In this document: piece after piece, positions 1-9,018 of the stretch
How the letters are laid out: the number at the start of each line of letters is the position of its first letter
Numbering within the stretch: position 1 is the stretch's first letter
Program-made: the position numbers and the translations under genes
The notes under the pieces: generated by a model
Told to the model about the DNA's origin: nothing
Seen by the model: only the letters and a program-made list of their open reading frames with translations
Databases searched by the model: none
Source of the DNA: Taibaiella soli
Lineage (GTDB): Bacteria > Bacteroidota > Bacteroidia > Chitinophagales > Chitinophagaceae
NCBI RefSeq assembly: GCF_003236175.1
Contig: NZ_QKTW01000006.1
Span: forward strand, 83,195-147,194
DNA: 64,000 nucleotides
Direction of reading: 5' to 3'

Positions 1-378
1 GCCACTTCTTTGTCATGCTGAGCGGAGTCGAAGCATAGACGCCCATTCACGATTCCCTTCGTCTCCGTTTACAATGACACTTATTTTACCACAACTCATT
101 GCGACGCCACTTCTTGTCATGCTGAGCGGAGTCGAAGCATAGACGCCATTTACGACTTCCTTCGTCTCCGTTTACAATGACACTTATTTTACCACAACTC
201 ATTGCGACGCCACTTCTTTGTCATGCTGAGCGGAGTCGAAGCATAGACGCCATTTACGACTCCCTTTGTCTCCGTTTACGGTGACACTTGTTTTACCACA
301 ACTCATTGCGACGCCACTTTTTTGTCATGCTGAGCGGAGTCGAAGCATAGACGCCCATTCATGACTCCCTTCGTCTCC
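1..378. repeat. Tandem repeat, about 104 bp x 4
   Basis: Four consecutive copies begin at 1, 106, 209 and 313 (spacing 105, 103, 104), each opening with GCCACTT and containing GCTGAGCGGAGTCGAAGCAT. Within a unit the left part (TGTCAT, then CGGAG) is complementary to the right part (CTCCG, then ATGACA), so each copy can fold into a long imperfect hairpin. The last copy breaks off near 378 and the first may continue beyond the window. No coding potential is visible. The region from 1 to 497 holds only this array, a heptad tract and a terminator. Confidence 0.93.
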
Positions 379-390
379 CCTCAGGGTTAC

Positions 391-418
391 TCAACTGTCC
401 ATTATCAACTGTCAATTG
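391..418. repeat. Degenerate heptanucleotide tract
   Basis: Four 7-bp words in phase: TCAACTG, TCCATTA, TCAACTG, TCAATTG. This is one of at least eleven such tracts in the window. It lies between the 104-bp tandem repeat and the terminator of the PNGase F-like gene. Confidence 0.7.
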
Positions 419-443
419 GAAAGCAAAAATAGCATTTCAAACA

Positions 444-478
444 AAAAGCCCGGCAGCAAATTCATGCGCCGGGCTTTT
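444..478 (-). terminator. Rho-independent terminator of the PNGase F-like gene
   Basis: An 11-bp perfect stem, AAAAGCCCGGC (444-454) with GCCGGGCTTTT (468-478), and a T-run when read on the minus strand. It sits 19 bp past the stop codon at 498. Confidence 0.88.
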
Positions 479-497
479 GCTATTTAGAGCAAATAAT

Positions 498-2495
498 TTA
501 TTGTTTAATCACTTTACGCACAATCACATCTTCGCCAGCCAGGTATTTGATGAAATAAATACCTGTAGGATATGCAGCAAGATTAAACTCTGCCACACCG
601 GCTTTTTGCGTCGCAGTCTGATAATCTAGTCTTCTGCCCTGCATATCAAATAGTTCAATGCGCGATTTTTCTTCATTGCTGGAATAAATCACATTGATCA
701 GATCTGAAGTTGGGTTCGGATACACTTCCAGTCCAAATTCTGCCTTGTTTACCTGCGACACAGACAGCGTACTTTCTGTCGTGAAATTAAAGCTGTAGAA
801 AGCACCGAAATCTGCACTTGTTGCTGCAAAAGCAGTTGCTGAACCGCTAAGGCTCAGGCCATTTATTGGCAATGTACTACCCAGATTTTTGAATGACAAC
901 GAACCGGAACCGATATACTGCGTATAAGCCCAGAAATTCAATCCGCTTTTATTCTGACCACCCCAGTTTGACGGACCATCACAGCCGAAATAGAATTTAT
1001 AACAAGCATTGGCCGCAAGGTTGATTGTGTCGTTGTAAGTAGTATTATCAGTCAGATTATTTTTATCAAACACAATGTTGCCGTTGTTCATGTCAATGAT
1101 GCGATAGTATTTTTCACTTGCCGCACCATCCGTTCTCAGCGAGACAACAAAGCTTTTCGGCATGATACGTGGCGTAGCAAATGTTGTACGAGCAGTATCG
1201 TCAGCATTGTATTGGTCCGTAGCATTGTTTGGTTCAGAAGTATAAATCACAAAATTACCACTGCTTGCAGTCCAGTTTACTGGCGTAGTCAGCGTCACTG
1301 TATCTGTTTGCATGAATTTCAGATTGCCGGTCCATTGAAAGAGCGATGTCGGACCACCTTCTACACCGTAGTGAATATTCAACGATGTCAGATCAGTACT
1401 GCCACTATTACGAATCACAATGATCGGTTGATTACAGATTGGATTATAACGGAGGAATTCACTTTCCGGACTTGGGGCAATTACGTTTTCCAATGTTGCA
1501 TCATTAGTACTTGCAATCGGCTTATACTCGATCAGGAAACCAGTCGTATTAATGTTACCAAAAGATTTGTATGCAGTATAAGGTTCCATGTTCATGTCAA
1601 CAGTATGCTGACTACTGCCGGCAACATTGAGAATATCGACATCGTCATAGCGCACAGGAGAACCCGGACACCAGCCACCACGGTCATATATCCACGTACC
1701 GGCTTGCGGATACAGCGCATTAGAACCACAATCATTACGCCAGATAGATTTATGACTTACCATGTTGTTGTCCCACATAATCTCGCGGTATTTGGCGCAA
1801 AACTCCATACAGTTTTCAGCGCTATCCGCACCGTGGCCTGTATTCATCATGCGGATACGCACATTATTGGTCTGGGAATTCAGCGTTTGCTGTACCGGAA
1901 TAAGATGAGATTCTACCGGATTGTTTATGTTGCCCATTGGGAAAGACCCACTCCAGAGTTTATGGACTGCAATTGGCTCACGAACGGGCGTACCTTCTAC
2001 GCAGATAAATTTCACATTGATTTTCCAGCCACGATCAGTATTTCCTTCATAACCCGTGTGCTGATAAATTACCTCTACAGAATCATGCAACAGCGGTGCA
2101 AAATCAGTTACATCATAATACCAGGTATGACTCCAGTTAGAAGATGCATAGCGACCCTTACCATATGGCGTAATAAAACGGGCAATTTCATAACCGAGAC
2201 TATCGCCGTTTACACCACCGAGATGGCCGATATATACGTTGTTGATATAATCCCACTCGCCACACATCAGACCTGGCGCACATTCAAACTCGAGCATCAT
2301 CATGACACGACGGTAAGAGACATTGGTATTGGGAAACTCCGCCCATTGCGGGTACAGCGTGTGGCCCACCGCCGGATTGGTTTTGATCACCACATCCTGG
2401 TGCGATGTGACCACTGTTGTATCCTGGCTTGCTTTGGCAGCAAAACCAAAAGAACTTAAAATAGCGACGAAAAGAGTAAGTAAGGTTTTATTCAT
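498..2495 (-). CDS. Secreted peptide-N-glycosidase F-like protein with T9SS type A sorting domain
   Basis: The start is placed at the ATG at 2495 rather than the upstream 2519 codon, because it opens directly on a signal peptide (MNKTLLTLFVAIL, cleavage around AKASQ). About 665 residues. The N-terminal half carries motifs of the PNGase F family: CGEWDY with a candidate catalytic Asp, FITPYG, a GHGADSAENC block and GTWIYDRGGWCPGSP. PNGase F enzymes release N-linked glycans from glycoproteins. The middle is beta-rich. The last 80 residues form a T9SS type A domain (EVYPNPTSDLINV to FIKYLAGEDVIVRKVIKQ), so export by the type IX system to the surface or medium is expected. It is monocistronic, with a promoter at 2519-2549 and a terminator at 444-478. 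Enzyme activity is inferred; the fold assignment is fairly sure. Confidence 0.85.
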   Translation of the reverse strand: MNKTLLTLFVAILSSFGFAAKASQDTTVVTSHQDVVIKTNPAVGHTLYPQWAEFPNTNVSYRRVMMMLEFECAPGLMCGEWDYINNVYIGHLGGVNGDSLGYEIARFITPYGKGRYASSNWSHTWYYDVTDFAPLLHDSVEVIYQHTGYEGNTDRGWKINVKFICVEGTPVREPIAVHKLWSGSFPMGNINNPVESHLIPVQQTLNSQTNNVRIRMMNTGHGADSAENCMEFCAKYREIMWDNNMVSHKSIWRNDCGSNALYPQAGTWIYDRGGWCPGSPVRYDDVDILNVAGSSQHTVDMNMEPYTAYKSFGNINTTGFLIEYKPIASTNDATLENVIAPSPESEFLRYNPICNQPIIVIRNSGSTDLTSLNIHYGVEGGPTSLFQWTGNLKFMQTDTVTLTTPVNWTASSGNFVIYTSEPNNATDQYNADDTARTTFATPRIMPKSFVVSLRTDGAASEKYYRIIDMNNGNIVFDKNNLTDNTTYNDTINLAANACYKFYFGCDGPSNWGGQNKSGLNFWAYTQYIGSGSLSFKNLGSTLPINGLSLSGSATAFAATSADFGAFYSFNFTTESTLSVSQVNKAEFGLEVYPNPTSDLINVIYSSNEEKSRIELFDMQGRRLDYQTATQKAGVAEFNLAAYPTGIYFIKYLAGEDVIVRKVIKQ

Positions 2496-2518
2496 TTTTG
2501 CAGACAATATTATGCCCA

Positions 2519-2549
2519 CAAATATATTTTTCTGCTACAGATTTCTCAA
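2519..2549 (-). promoter_or_regulatory. Bacteroidota-type promoter for the PNGase F-like gene
   Basis: On the minus strand TATATTTG (2526-2519) matches the -7 consensus TAnnTTTG, and a TTG at 2549-2547 lies 20 bp upstream as the -33 element. It overlaps the 3' end of kdsB, so the downstream gene has its own promoter. Confidence 0.45.
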
Positions 2550-3275
2550 TTCCATATAACGTTCCGCCCTTATGATATCTTCCGGCGTATCGATCTCCAC
2601 ACCCATATAATTTGTCACCACCATTTTCATCGGAACACCATGTTCCAGAAAACGCAAACATTCGATTTTTTCTGCTGATTCAAGCGGTGTCATTGGCCAT
2701 GTGGTAAAGTCCATCAGCGCTTTTTTTCTGAACGCATAAACACCGATATGTTCGTACCAGATTGTAGCAATTTCTTTGTTGCGCGGATAAGGAATAACAC
2801 TTCGTGAAAAGAAGAGCGCATTCTGATTCAGATCAAGAGCTACCTTGACATAATTAGGATCTTCGATAAACTCTTGCTCTTTCAATTCCTGCACCAGAGA
2901 ACCTACTTGTACGGCCGTCCCGCCATCACCTCTAAACACCTGCAAAAGTGCTTCCAGTGGCTGTTTCTGAACGAACGGCTCATCGCCCTGCACATTGACA
3001 AAAACGTCTGCTTCCATATCCATCGCCACCTCTGCAATACGGTCAGTTCCGCTTTCATAAGTACCTTTACTCATCACTGCTTTCCCTCCGTTTTTTTCTA
3101 TCTCTTCACGTATTTCTTCGCTATCAGTTACGACTACTACCTCATCAAATAAACCGGTATTAACTGCCGATTCATAAGTACGACGAATCACTGTTTTGCC
3201 CTTAATTTCTGCCAGCAGTTTTTTAGGAAAACGGGTGGCTCCGAGTCGGGCTGGTATCAGTGCTATAGCTCTCAT
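2535..3275 (-). CDS. kdsB: 3-deoxy-manno-octulosonate cytidylyltransferase
   Basis: A 246-residue protein of normal KdsB length. It activates Kdo with CTP to give CMP-Kdo, the sugar donor for lipid A inner-core synthesis, in the cytoplasm. The sequence shows the family's nucleotide-binding start IPARLGATRFPKK, the SKGTYESGTDRIAE block and the VNVQGDEPF signature that binds metal and sugar. The gene stands alone between the T9SS gene and the DUF423/aroK operon (139-bp gap to DUF423). A core LPS gene here fits the other envelope genes in the window. Identity is secure. Confidence 0.96.
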   Translation of the reverse strand: MRAIALIPARLGATRFPKKLLAEIKGKTVIRRTYESAVNTGLFDEVVVVTDSEEIREEIEKNGGKAVMSKGTYESGTDRIAEVAMDMEADVFVNVQGDEPFVQKQPLEALLQVFRGDGGTAVQVGSLVQELKEQEFIEDPNYVKVALDLNQNALFFSRSVIPYPRNKEIATIWYEHIGVYAFRKKALMDFTTWPMTPLESAEKIECLRFLEHGVPMKMVVTNYMGVEIDTPEDIIRAERYMELRNL

Positions 3276-3414
3276 TTTTTTCTCTTGTTTTAAGGTTGTA
3301 AAGTTAAAGAAACGACTGCTCGTTGTGTCTGTTTTTTACTTTTCCGGCGGAAAAACGAACGTTTTCCACAGTAGAAAAATCATTAAAAGTAGGTATAAAT
3401 TTCACTAAAACTTG

Positions 3415-3801
3415 TTACCTCTTTTTGATGATCGCGAGCAGCAAAAGGAGCCATCCGACGATAAAAAACAAGCCACCGATCGGTGTAATGATGCCAACCG
3501 GTCCCAGGCTGATGCCATAAGCACTCAGTAAAGACATCGCATAAAGAGATCCGCTGAAAAGGATAATGCCAAACAGGAAACAGCTGGCAGCGCGTACAAT
3601 ATTTTTATCGGGAAAGGACTGATAAAGAATACCGGCAATCAAAAGTGCAAACCCGTGATAGAAATGATAACGGACACCTGTTTCAAAAACCGGCAACTGA
3701 TCTGCCGGCAAAATTTGTTTTAAAGCATGGGCGCCGAAAGCTCCCAATATAACAGCCAGCGCAAGCAATAACGCTCCGCTGACTAAGGCTCGCTTGTACA
3801 T
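3415..3801 (-). CDS. DUF423 family small membrane protein
   Basis: 128 residues, four predicted membrane helices (about 5-25, 45-62, 70-92, 98-124) and the conserved GAFGAHAL motif after helix 1, characteristic of DUF423 (E. coli YgdD-like). Function is not established for the family. The gene overlaps aroK by 19 bp and is the last gene of a minus-strand operon that starts with the SDR gene at 6770. Translational coupling to aroK is likely from the overlap. Confidence 0.9.
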   Translation of the reverse strand: MYKRALVSGALLLALAVILGAFGAHALKQILPADQLPVFETGVRYHFYHGFALLIAGILYQSFPDKNIVRAASCFLFGIILFSGSLYAMSLLSAYGISLGPVGIITPIGGLFFIVGWLLLLLAIIKKR

Positions 3802-4301
3802 TGAAGGATAATTTCCTCAAAGGTATTGACAGAAACTGTTTCTACCTCTAAAATATGATGCGCTCTTTTATAAACAGGCATTCGGTGTCCGGCCAACTGA
3901 TACAGCTTGTCGTGTACACTATCTGCCTGTAACAACGGACGGAATTCAATGTCCACAAAAAGTCGGCTCAGCAGCGTATCCATCTCTGCACGTAAAAAAA
4001 TAACACAGCCTGCCTCCTTCATTTTGTCCATATTATCAAAAAAACAAGGAGTACCACCGCCACATGCAACCACTGTCGGCACTGTGTTGTCAGCCAGCAC
4101 CGCGTGAAGCGCATTACGTTCCATCTCTCTGAATTTTTCTTCACCCTGTTGGGCAAACAAAGCCAGAATACTATCGTCCTCGCGATCTTCAATAAAGTCA
4201 TCAAGATCTACAAAACGCATACGAAGATGTTCTGCAAGCTTTTTACCCCAGTACGTCTTGCCCACTCCGGGCATACCGATGAGAAAAATAAACTTAATCA
4301 T
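3783..4301 (-). CDS. aroK: Shikimate kinase
   Basis: 172 residues. Phosphorylates shikimate with ATP, the fifth step of the chorismate pathway, in the cytoplasm. The Walker A motif GMPGVGKT is at residues 9-16, the shikimate-binding aspartates are in DLDDFIE, the GGG loop is at VACGGGTP, and the lid arginine lies in the FRPLL segment. It overlaps cinA by 4 bp (ATG within the cinA end) and DUF423 by 19 bp, so the three are cotranscribed. Length and motifs are typical. Confidence 0.95.
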   Translation of the reverse strand: MIKFIFLIGMPGVGKTYWGKKLAEHLRMRFVDLDDFIEDREDDSILALFAQQGEEKFREMERNALHAVLADNTVPTVVACGGGTPCFFDNMDKMKEAGCVIFLRAEMDTLLSRLFVDIEFRPLLQADSVHDKLYQLAGHRMPVYKRAHHILEVETVSVNTFEEIILQCTSEP

Positions 4302-5548
4302 ATCCGTTCATTCAAAAATTTCCATAACAGAAGAAAGCCGTATTGTACTGCTAGTTCTTTGTTACGAATGCGGTCATAATAAAATTGAAATGTCTTAGAC
4401 ACCACTTTGTCTTTGTTTGCTACAGCAATGCACACCGTGCCCGGTGACACCGTATAGGAATCATCGGGGCTCAGCAGCCCGGTAACACCAAGACCATAGT
4501 CCGCGTTTAAAACAGTTCTTGCTCTTTTTGCCATTTCTTCGGCCACGGGTTCGCTTACCACACCGGCGTCGTCGATCAGTTCTCTTGCTATCCCCAACAA
4601 AGAGACTTTCACGTCAACGCTATAACATACGACAGAACCCTGAAAATAGTTTGAAGATCCGGGAACTTGTGTAAACTTATGCGCAATATACCCGCCAGTA
4701 CAGCTTTCCGCCAATCCAACGGTTTTATTTTTTCCGGCGAACGCCGCGCCTACAATCGCTTCGATCGGCAGATCTTCAGTGGCGATCGTAATATCGTACA
4801 GACGCTCGGCAAATTTTTGATGCCAGGCCTCTACTTCTACGCTGAGTTTTTCGCCGTCCGCCCCACGACCGGTAAGTCGCAGTTTTACACTACCCGGCGA
4901 TGGCAGGTAGGCTAAACGGATATATGCAGGCAATGCTGCTTCAAAATCTTTTATTTTTTCGGCGATGAAGCTTTCGCCTTCACCGGCAGTAATCAAAGTA
5001 CGGTGTACAATGGCATCGGAAACAAAACGCGTGCTTAACCGCGGCAATACCTCCTCCGTCATGATGTATTCCATTTCAAACGGGACACCCGGCATCGACA
5101 CATAAATCTTTCCGTCTTTCTCAAACCACATACCCGGTGCGGTGCCCATGCTGTTAAACATAACATCGCAAACATCCGGCACTTCCGCCTGTTTCATATT
5201 ACTTTCCAGAAACGGTCGGTTTCTGCGGGAAAATATTGCTTTTACATGCTCAAGTACACGTTCATTCACCACCATTTTACCACCAAAATAGTCGCACAGT
5301 ACCGGCTTGGTAATATCATCCGATGTCGGACCAAGACCGCCGGTCATCAAAATAATGGATGCTTTGGAAGACTCTTCATCCAACGCGGCAATGATCGCCT
5401 CTTTCTGGTCGGCGACAGCCACACGGCGCACCACTTCTATACCGATCGCATTAAGTTGCTGTGCCATCCAGGCTGAATTGGTATCAATGGTCTGCCCGAT
5501 CAATAGTTCATCTCCAATGGTAATAAGTATGGCTCGTACGTTGTTCAT
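4298..5548 (-). CDS. cinA: CinA family protein: MoCF-like domain plus nicotinamide-nucleotide amidase
   Basis: 416 residues with the classic two-part CinA layout. Residues 1-170 are the molybdopterin-binding-like (COG1058) domain, with LITIGDELLIGQ and MTGGLGPTSDD. Residues about 255-416 are the PncC domain, with LAESCTGG and PGSSNYFQGSV, the active-site region of NMN deamidase. The full-length protein is known in other bacteria for pyridine-nucleotide salvage and a role around competence. The gap to the upstream thioesterase gene is 6 bp and it overlaps aroK by 4 bp. Function is inferred from the family. Confidence 0.93.
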   Translation of the reverse strand: MNNVRAILITIGDELLIGQTIDTNSAWMAQQLNAIGIEVVRRVAVADQKEAIIAALDEESSKASIILMTGGLGPTSDDITKPVLCDYFGGKMVVNERVLEHVKAIFSRRNRPFLESNMKQAEVPDVCDVMFNSMGTAPGMWFEKDGKIYVSMPGVPFEMEYIMTEEVLPRLSTRFVSDAIVHRTLITAGEGESFIAEKIKDFEAALPAYIRLAYLPSPGSVKLRLTGRGADGEKLSVEVEAWHQKFAERLYDITIATEDLPIEAIVGAAFAGKNKTVGLAESCTGGYIAHKFTQVPGSSNYFQGSVVCYSVDVKVSLLGIARELIDDAGVVSEPVAEEMAKRARTVLNADYGLGVTGLLSPDDSYTVSPGTVCIAVANKDKVVSKTFQFYYDRIRNKELAVQYGFLLLWKFLNERI

Positions 5549-5554
5549 CTTTCT

Positions 5555-5968
5555 CTATTTTTGAAAATATGGCTCCAGTCTTTTCCGAAGTTCAGGGTGC
5601 ATGTTTACTTTCTTCTTTTCTTTCGGGTCGTAAAATACGAGCGTGGTCACTCCTTTATTGAGCAGTTGTTTTTGTTCATTATATAGTTCCGAATGAAATT
5701 GTATTCTGGAACTTTCGGGCAATTCTTTCAGAATCGTTTTCACGGTAATCAGATCGTCATAAAGTGCGGGACGCAAGTATTGGGCATGCAGATCAATCAC
5801 CGGCATAAATATTCCCAGTTCTTCCAGTTCGCGATAGGTAAATCCAAGCTGACGGATAGCTTCTGCACGGCCCACTTCATAATAAAGCGCGTAGTTGCCG
5901 TAGTACAAATACCCCATCTGATCGGTCTCGCCATATCGCACACGTATTTCCGTTACTGATTCGTACAT
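5555..5968 (-). CDS. YbgC-type acyl-CoA thioesterase (hotdog fold)
   Basis: 137 residues, single hotdog domain. The N-terminal motif VRYGETDQMGYLYYGNY holds the catalytic Asp of the 4-hydroxybenzoyl-CoA thioesterase/YbgC group. Members hydrolyse acyl-CoA thioesters in the cytoplasm; the exact substrate cannot be read from sequence. It is second in the SDR-thioesterase-cinA-aroK-DUF423 operon, 19 bp after the SDR stop. Family is clear, specificity unknown. Confidence 0.92.
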   Translation of the reverse strand: MYESVTEIRVRYGETDQMGYLYYGNYALYYEVGRAEAIRQLGFTYRELEELGIFMPVIDLHAQYLRPALYDDLITVKTILKELPESSRIQFHSELYNEQKQLLNKGVTTLVFYDPKEKKKVNMHPELRKRLEPYFQK

Positions 5969-5987
5969 CGTCTCGGTTCTTTAAAAT

Positions 5988-6770
5988 TTATTGTTTGGGC
6001 TTTACCAATTCAGCGTTCTTAATAGAATAGATTCCATTAGCCTGTGTAAGGCAAGTGAGGGTAAGATCGTTGACGCAAACATGCGGCGGCAGTGTAGCAC
6101 AGAAATAAATTACATTGGCAATATCTTCCGCCTGCAGCGGTTGTACGCCTTCATAAACTTTTCCGGCACGGTCGGTATCGCCTTTAAAGCGAACCAGCGA
6201 AAACTCGGTTTCCGCCATACCCGGATTTATTCCTGTTACTTTAATACCGTAGGGAAGAAGGTCTATGCGCATGGCTTGCGTAAGTGCATCAACAGCAAAC
6301 TTAGTAGCACAATATACGTTGCCGTTTTTATAAACAAGCTTTCCGGCAGTAGAACCAATATTAAATATATGGCCGCCACCCTGTGCCTTCATCAGCGGCA
6401 CAATCTGCCGTGTCATGTACAAAAGCCCTTTGATATTGGTATCGATCATGAGGTCCCAGTCGTCGGTATCACCTTCGTCAATGGAAGACAAGCCCGAAGC
6501 CAGCCCTGCGTTGTTGACAAGTATATCTATTTTGTCCGTTTGCAGCATCAGCTCTGCCACTGCAGCTTTTACAGATTCTTTATCACGTACGTCAAACGCC
6601 AGCGTAATCACCTTGCAAGACCAGGCTTGTTCCAATTCCGCTTTTACCGCTGCGAGCCTTTCCTCCCTGCGACCTGTAATGATAAGATCGTAGCCGTTTT
6701 TTGCAAAATGCCGGGCAATGGCATTGCCGAAGCCTGACGTAGCTCCTGTGATGAGAATTGTTTTACGCAT
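5988..6770 (-). CDS. SDR family NAD(P)-dependent oxidoreductase (YdfG-like)
   Basis: The start is chosen at the ATG at 6770 (MRKTILITGATSGFG), since the in-frame extension to 6803 adds only a short cysteine-rich tail without homology. 260 residues. TGATSGFG binds the nucleotide, the GRREERL basic pair suggests NADPH preference, NNAG is the structural motif, and the catalytic triad is Ser (GSTAGK), Tyr and Lys (YCATKFA). It resembles 3-hydroxy acid or serine dehydrogenases of the YdfG group. First gene of the five-gene operon. Confidence 0.92.
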   Translation of the reverse strand: MRKTILITGATSGFGNAIARHFAKNGYDLIITGRREERLAAVKAELEQAWSCKVITLAFDVRDKESVKAAVAELMLQTDKIDILVNNAGLASGLSSIDEGDTDDWDLMIDTNIKGLLYMTRQIVPLMKAQGGGHIFNIGSTAGKLVYKNGNVYCATKFAVDALTQAMRIDLLPYGIKVTGINPGMAETEFSLVRFKGDTDRAGKVYEGVQPLQAEDIANVIYFCATLPPHVCVNDLTLTCLTQANGIYSIKNAELVKPKQ

Positions 6771-6979
6771 AGGAAGCAAGATACAGACTATGCAACAAAA
6801 CATAACGCTAAAAACGGCATTACCCGGTGAATGTGAATAATTTGAGCGAAATGTTGAAAAAGCTATAGCACTGGCTGGCTATGATTTATAACTAAAAAGA
6901 CGTATAATTCGGATCGATGATGTCTTGACAAAGTCAAAAACAAAAACGATGATTCAGTCAAAAAAAAATGAAACCTCAA

Positions 6980-8896
6980 TTATCGGATTAAGGTAACATC
7001 GCCCTTATAGATTTCTTCTTTTCCAAAACGATCGGTAAGACTGAGCACCCAGTAGTATACGCCGAGCTCTGCCGGACGACCATTATAGGTGCCATCCCAG
7101 CCGATTTTAAATTTGGTGCCGTAATAAACTTCTTGTCCCCAGCGATTATAAATGCGAAAGAAATTGACATTGCGATAGCCAATACCAATTGGGATCAGCA
7201 TATCGTTAAGCCCATCGCCATTCGGCGTGAATGCCGAAGGCACATAAATACTCGATTGCCCTACAACCCAAACGGACAGCGTATCATTTCCCTGACACCC
7301 GTTTTCACTTACGATATGAACTGCATAAGTTATCCGGCCAGTATCGGGATAATAGCCCACCGGATTACCGATGAGCGGATTGTTCAGGTAAGTTGAAGGC
7401 GTCCATGTGTATTGCACACCGCCGCTTGCATTGAAGTTGATACTTTCTCCTCTTACGATGATGGTATCACCTCCGCCTGCATATGGTTTGAAATCCTCTA
7501 TCGTTATTTGCTTAATTGCGGTATCGGTACACCCGCGCCTGCTTTGCGAGACTAGCTTCACATTATAAGTTCCTCCTTTAGGATAAGTATACACAGGATT
7601 CTGCTCGGTAGATGTACCGCTGGTATCGCCAAAATCCCAGTTCCAGGAGATAATTGGTTTGTAAGTTGCCACTGACTGATCGGTAAACTGCACCGGCGTA
7701 TTCGGACAAAGCAAACCTGAAAAAGTAAAATCGGCTTTGTATGTCGGATAAATCTTCACGGCACGTGTAATACTGTCAGGACAAGTAGTACCGCGGTTTA
7801 CAACCAGTTTTACATAATAAGTACCGGTGTCTGGATATACAAAGTCTGGTTCAAATGAATTGGATGTATCACCAGCTGCGCCAGCCACCCCAAAATCCCA
7901 GAAATAAGTGAAGCCACCTGTACTTTGATTGACGAAATGCACATGATCGCTGGTACATTCTACGATATAGGTATTAAAATCTGAAGAGTACTGCGGAATA
8001 TTGGCCACTACAGCTTTCGAACAGTTGGTAACAACAAACTGGAATTCCCTTTTTACAGTATTAATCATTACACCGTTACGCCATTCATGGCAACAAACCG
8101 TGACAACATAACGACCCTGAATATTTGGCGTACCTGTAATGAGGCCGGTTGTAGGATTGATCTGTATCGGCGGATTGCCCGTCATCGGGCGACGGGAATT
8201 ATAGAATGCTGCATACTGCACCGAATCGCCCGGAGCCGGCAGTTCAGGAACTGGCTTGGCATCATTCGGACTACCACCAGTATATGCTTCGCAAAATTCG
8301 TAACTGAGCGAATCTCCATCCGCATCTGTTGCAGAGTGATCGTACACTAATGGATTGTTGATACAAATAATCTGCGGCGGATAATTTTTGAACACCGCGC
8401 TGTTGTTGCAGATTGCATCCCGGGAAGGTGGAATCACACAAGAATAAGTAGCGCCAACTGCGCCGGGATTTACAATATTCACAATGGAACCGTTACGACA
8501 GCAACGTTGATAAATCACCCGGTAGCCATTTACATTTTCAGCCAGTGTATAGGTCTTTGTGAACGTTACCTTATTGAGACAAGTCGGCGGTGGATTTTTC
8601 ACACATTCATTCTTAAAATTCGGCGGCACCAATTGTTTTGCAGCAGACCGAATAGAATCGAATAAAATACGTGTGGGATTAATGCCATCAAAGATGCAGA
8701 TGTAGGCAGGATCATCCTGTGCAATAGCAGTCGGATCGCCACTAATACAATCCTGATAAATATTGATGGTAATCTGGTATTGATTATTTCCAAGACAGCG
8801 ATACGTCAATTCACCACCTACGATATGAGTCGCCCTTGCCGGGGAAAATCCACCTGCGACGAGCATTATAACAAGAATGGCAAATAGGTAACGCAT
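6980..8896 (-). CDS. PKD-domain T9SS type B (gliding-motility-associated C-terminal) protein
   Basis: 638 residues. A signal peptide (residues 1-22, ending near ARAT) is followed by an N-terminal module opening HIVGGELTYRCLG and containing a DADGDSLSYEF motif that looks like a calcium-binding cadherin-type loop. Two PKD domains follow (FWDFG around 335 and WDFGDTSG around 420), then an Ig-like stretch, and a type B sorting domain with VPSAFTPNGDGLND, FRIYNRWGQ, YKGDVTLIR. It is expected to be secreted by T9SS and displayed or released. The next gene upstream (9019-10953) is a close paralogue. Role is probably adhesion or surface structure (inference). Confidence 0.9.
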   Translation of the reverse strand: MRYLFAILVIMLVAGGFSPARATHIVGGELTYRCLGNNQYQITINIYQDCISGDPTAIAQDDPAYICIFDGINPTRILFDSIRSAAKQLVPPNFKNECVKNPPPTCLNKVTFTKTYTLAENVNGYRVIYQRCCRNGSIVNIVNPGAVGATYSCVIPPSRDAICNNSAVFKNYPPQIICINNPLVYDHSATDADGDSLSYEFCEAYTGGSPNDAKPVPELPAPGDSVQYAAFYNSRRPMTGNPPIQINPTTGLITGTPNIQGRYVVTVCCHEWRNGVMINTVKREFQFVVTNCSKAVVANIPQYSSDFNTYIVECTSDHVHFVNQSTGGFTYFWDFGVAGAAGDTSNSFEPDFVYPDTGTYYVKLVVNRGTTCPDSITRAVKIYPTYKADFTFSGLLCPNTPVQFTDQSVATYKPIISWNWDFGDTSGTSTEQNPVYTYPKGGTYNVKLVSQSRRGCTDTAIKQITIEDFKPYAGGGDTIIVRGESINFNASGGVQYTWTPSTYLNNPLIGNPVGYYPDTGRITYAVHIVSENGCQGNDTLSVWVVGQSSIYVPSAFTPNGDGLNDMLIPIGIGYRNVNFFRIYNRWGQEVYYGTKFKIGWDGTYNGRPAELGVYYWVLSLTDRFGKEEIYKGDVTLIR

Positions 8897-9018
8897 CCTA
8901 ATACTAAGTTAACGAATTAATAGTATATAATTAATTTCTTTCCGACGGCGATTTTGTTATTCGTTCGTAAAGAAAATCAAATACTAAAAAGTGTTAAAAG
9001 GCTTGCCAGAACAGCATT

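Noticed and set aside
1212-2459. 415-codon plus-strand open frame inside the PNGase F-like gene
   Set aside because: The opposite strand has a signal peptide, family motifs and a sorting domain; the plus frame has none.
5991-6737. 248-codon plus-strand frame opposite the SDR gene
   Set aside because: The SDR gene has a complete catalytic motif set; the opposite translation is unstructured.
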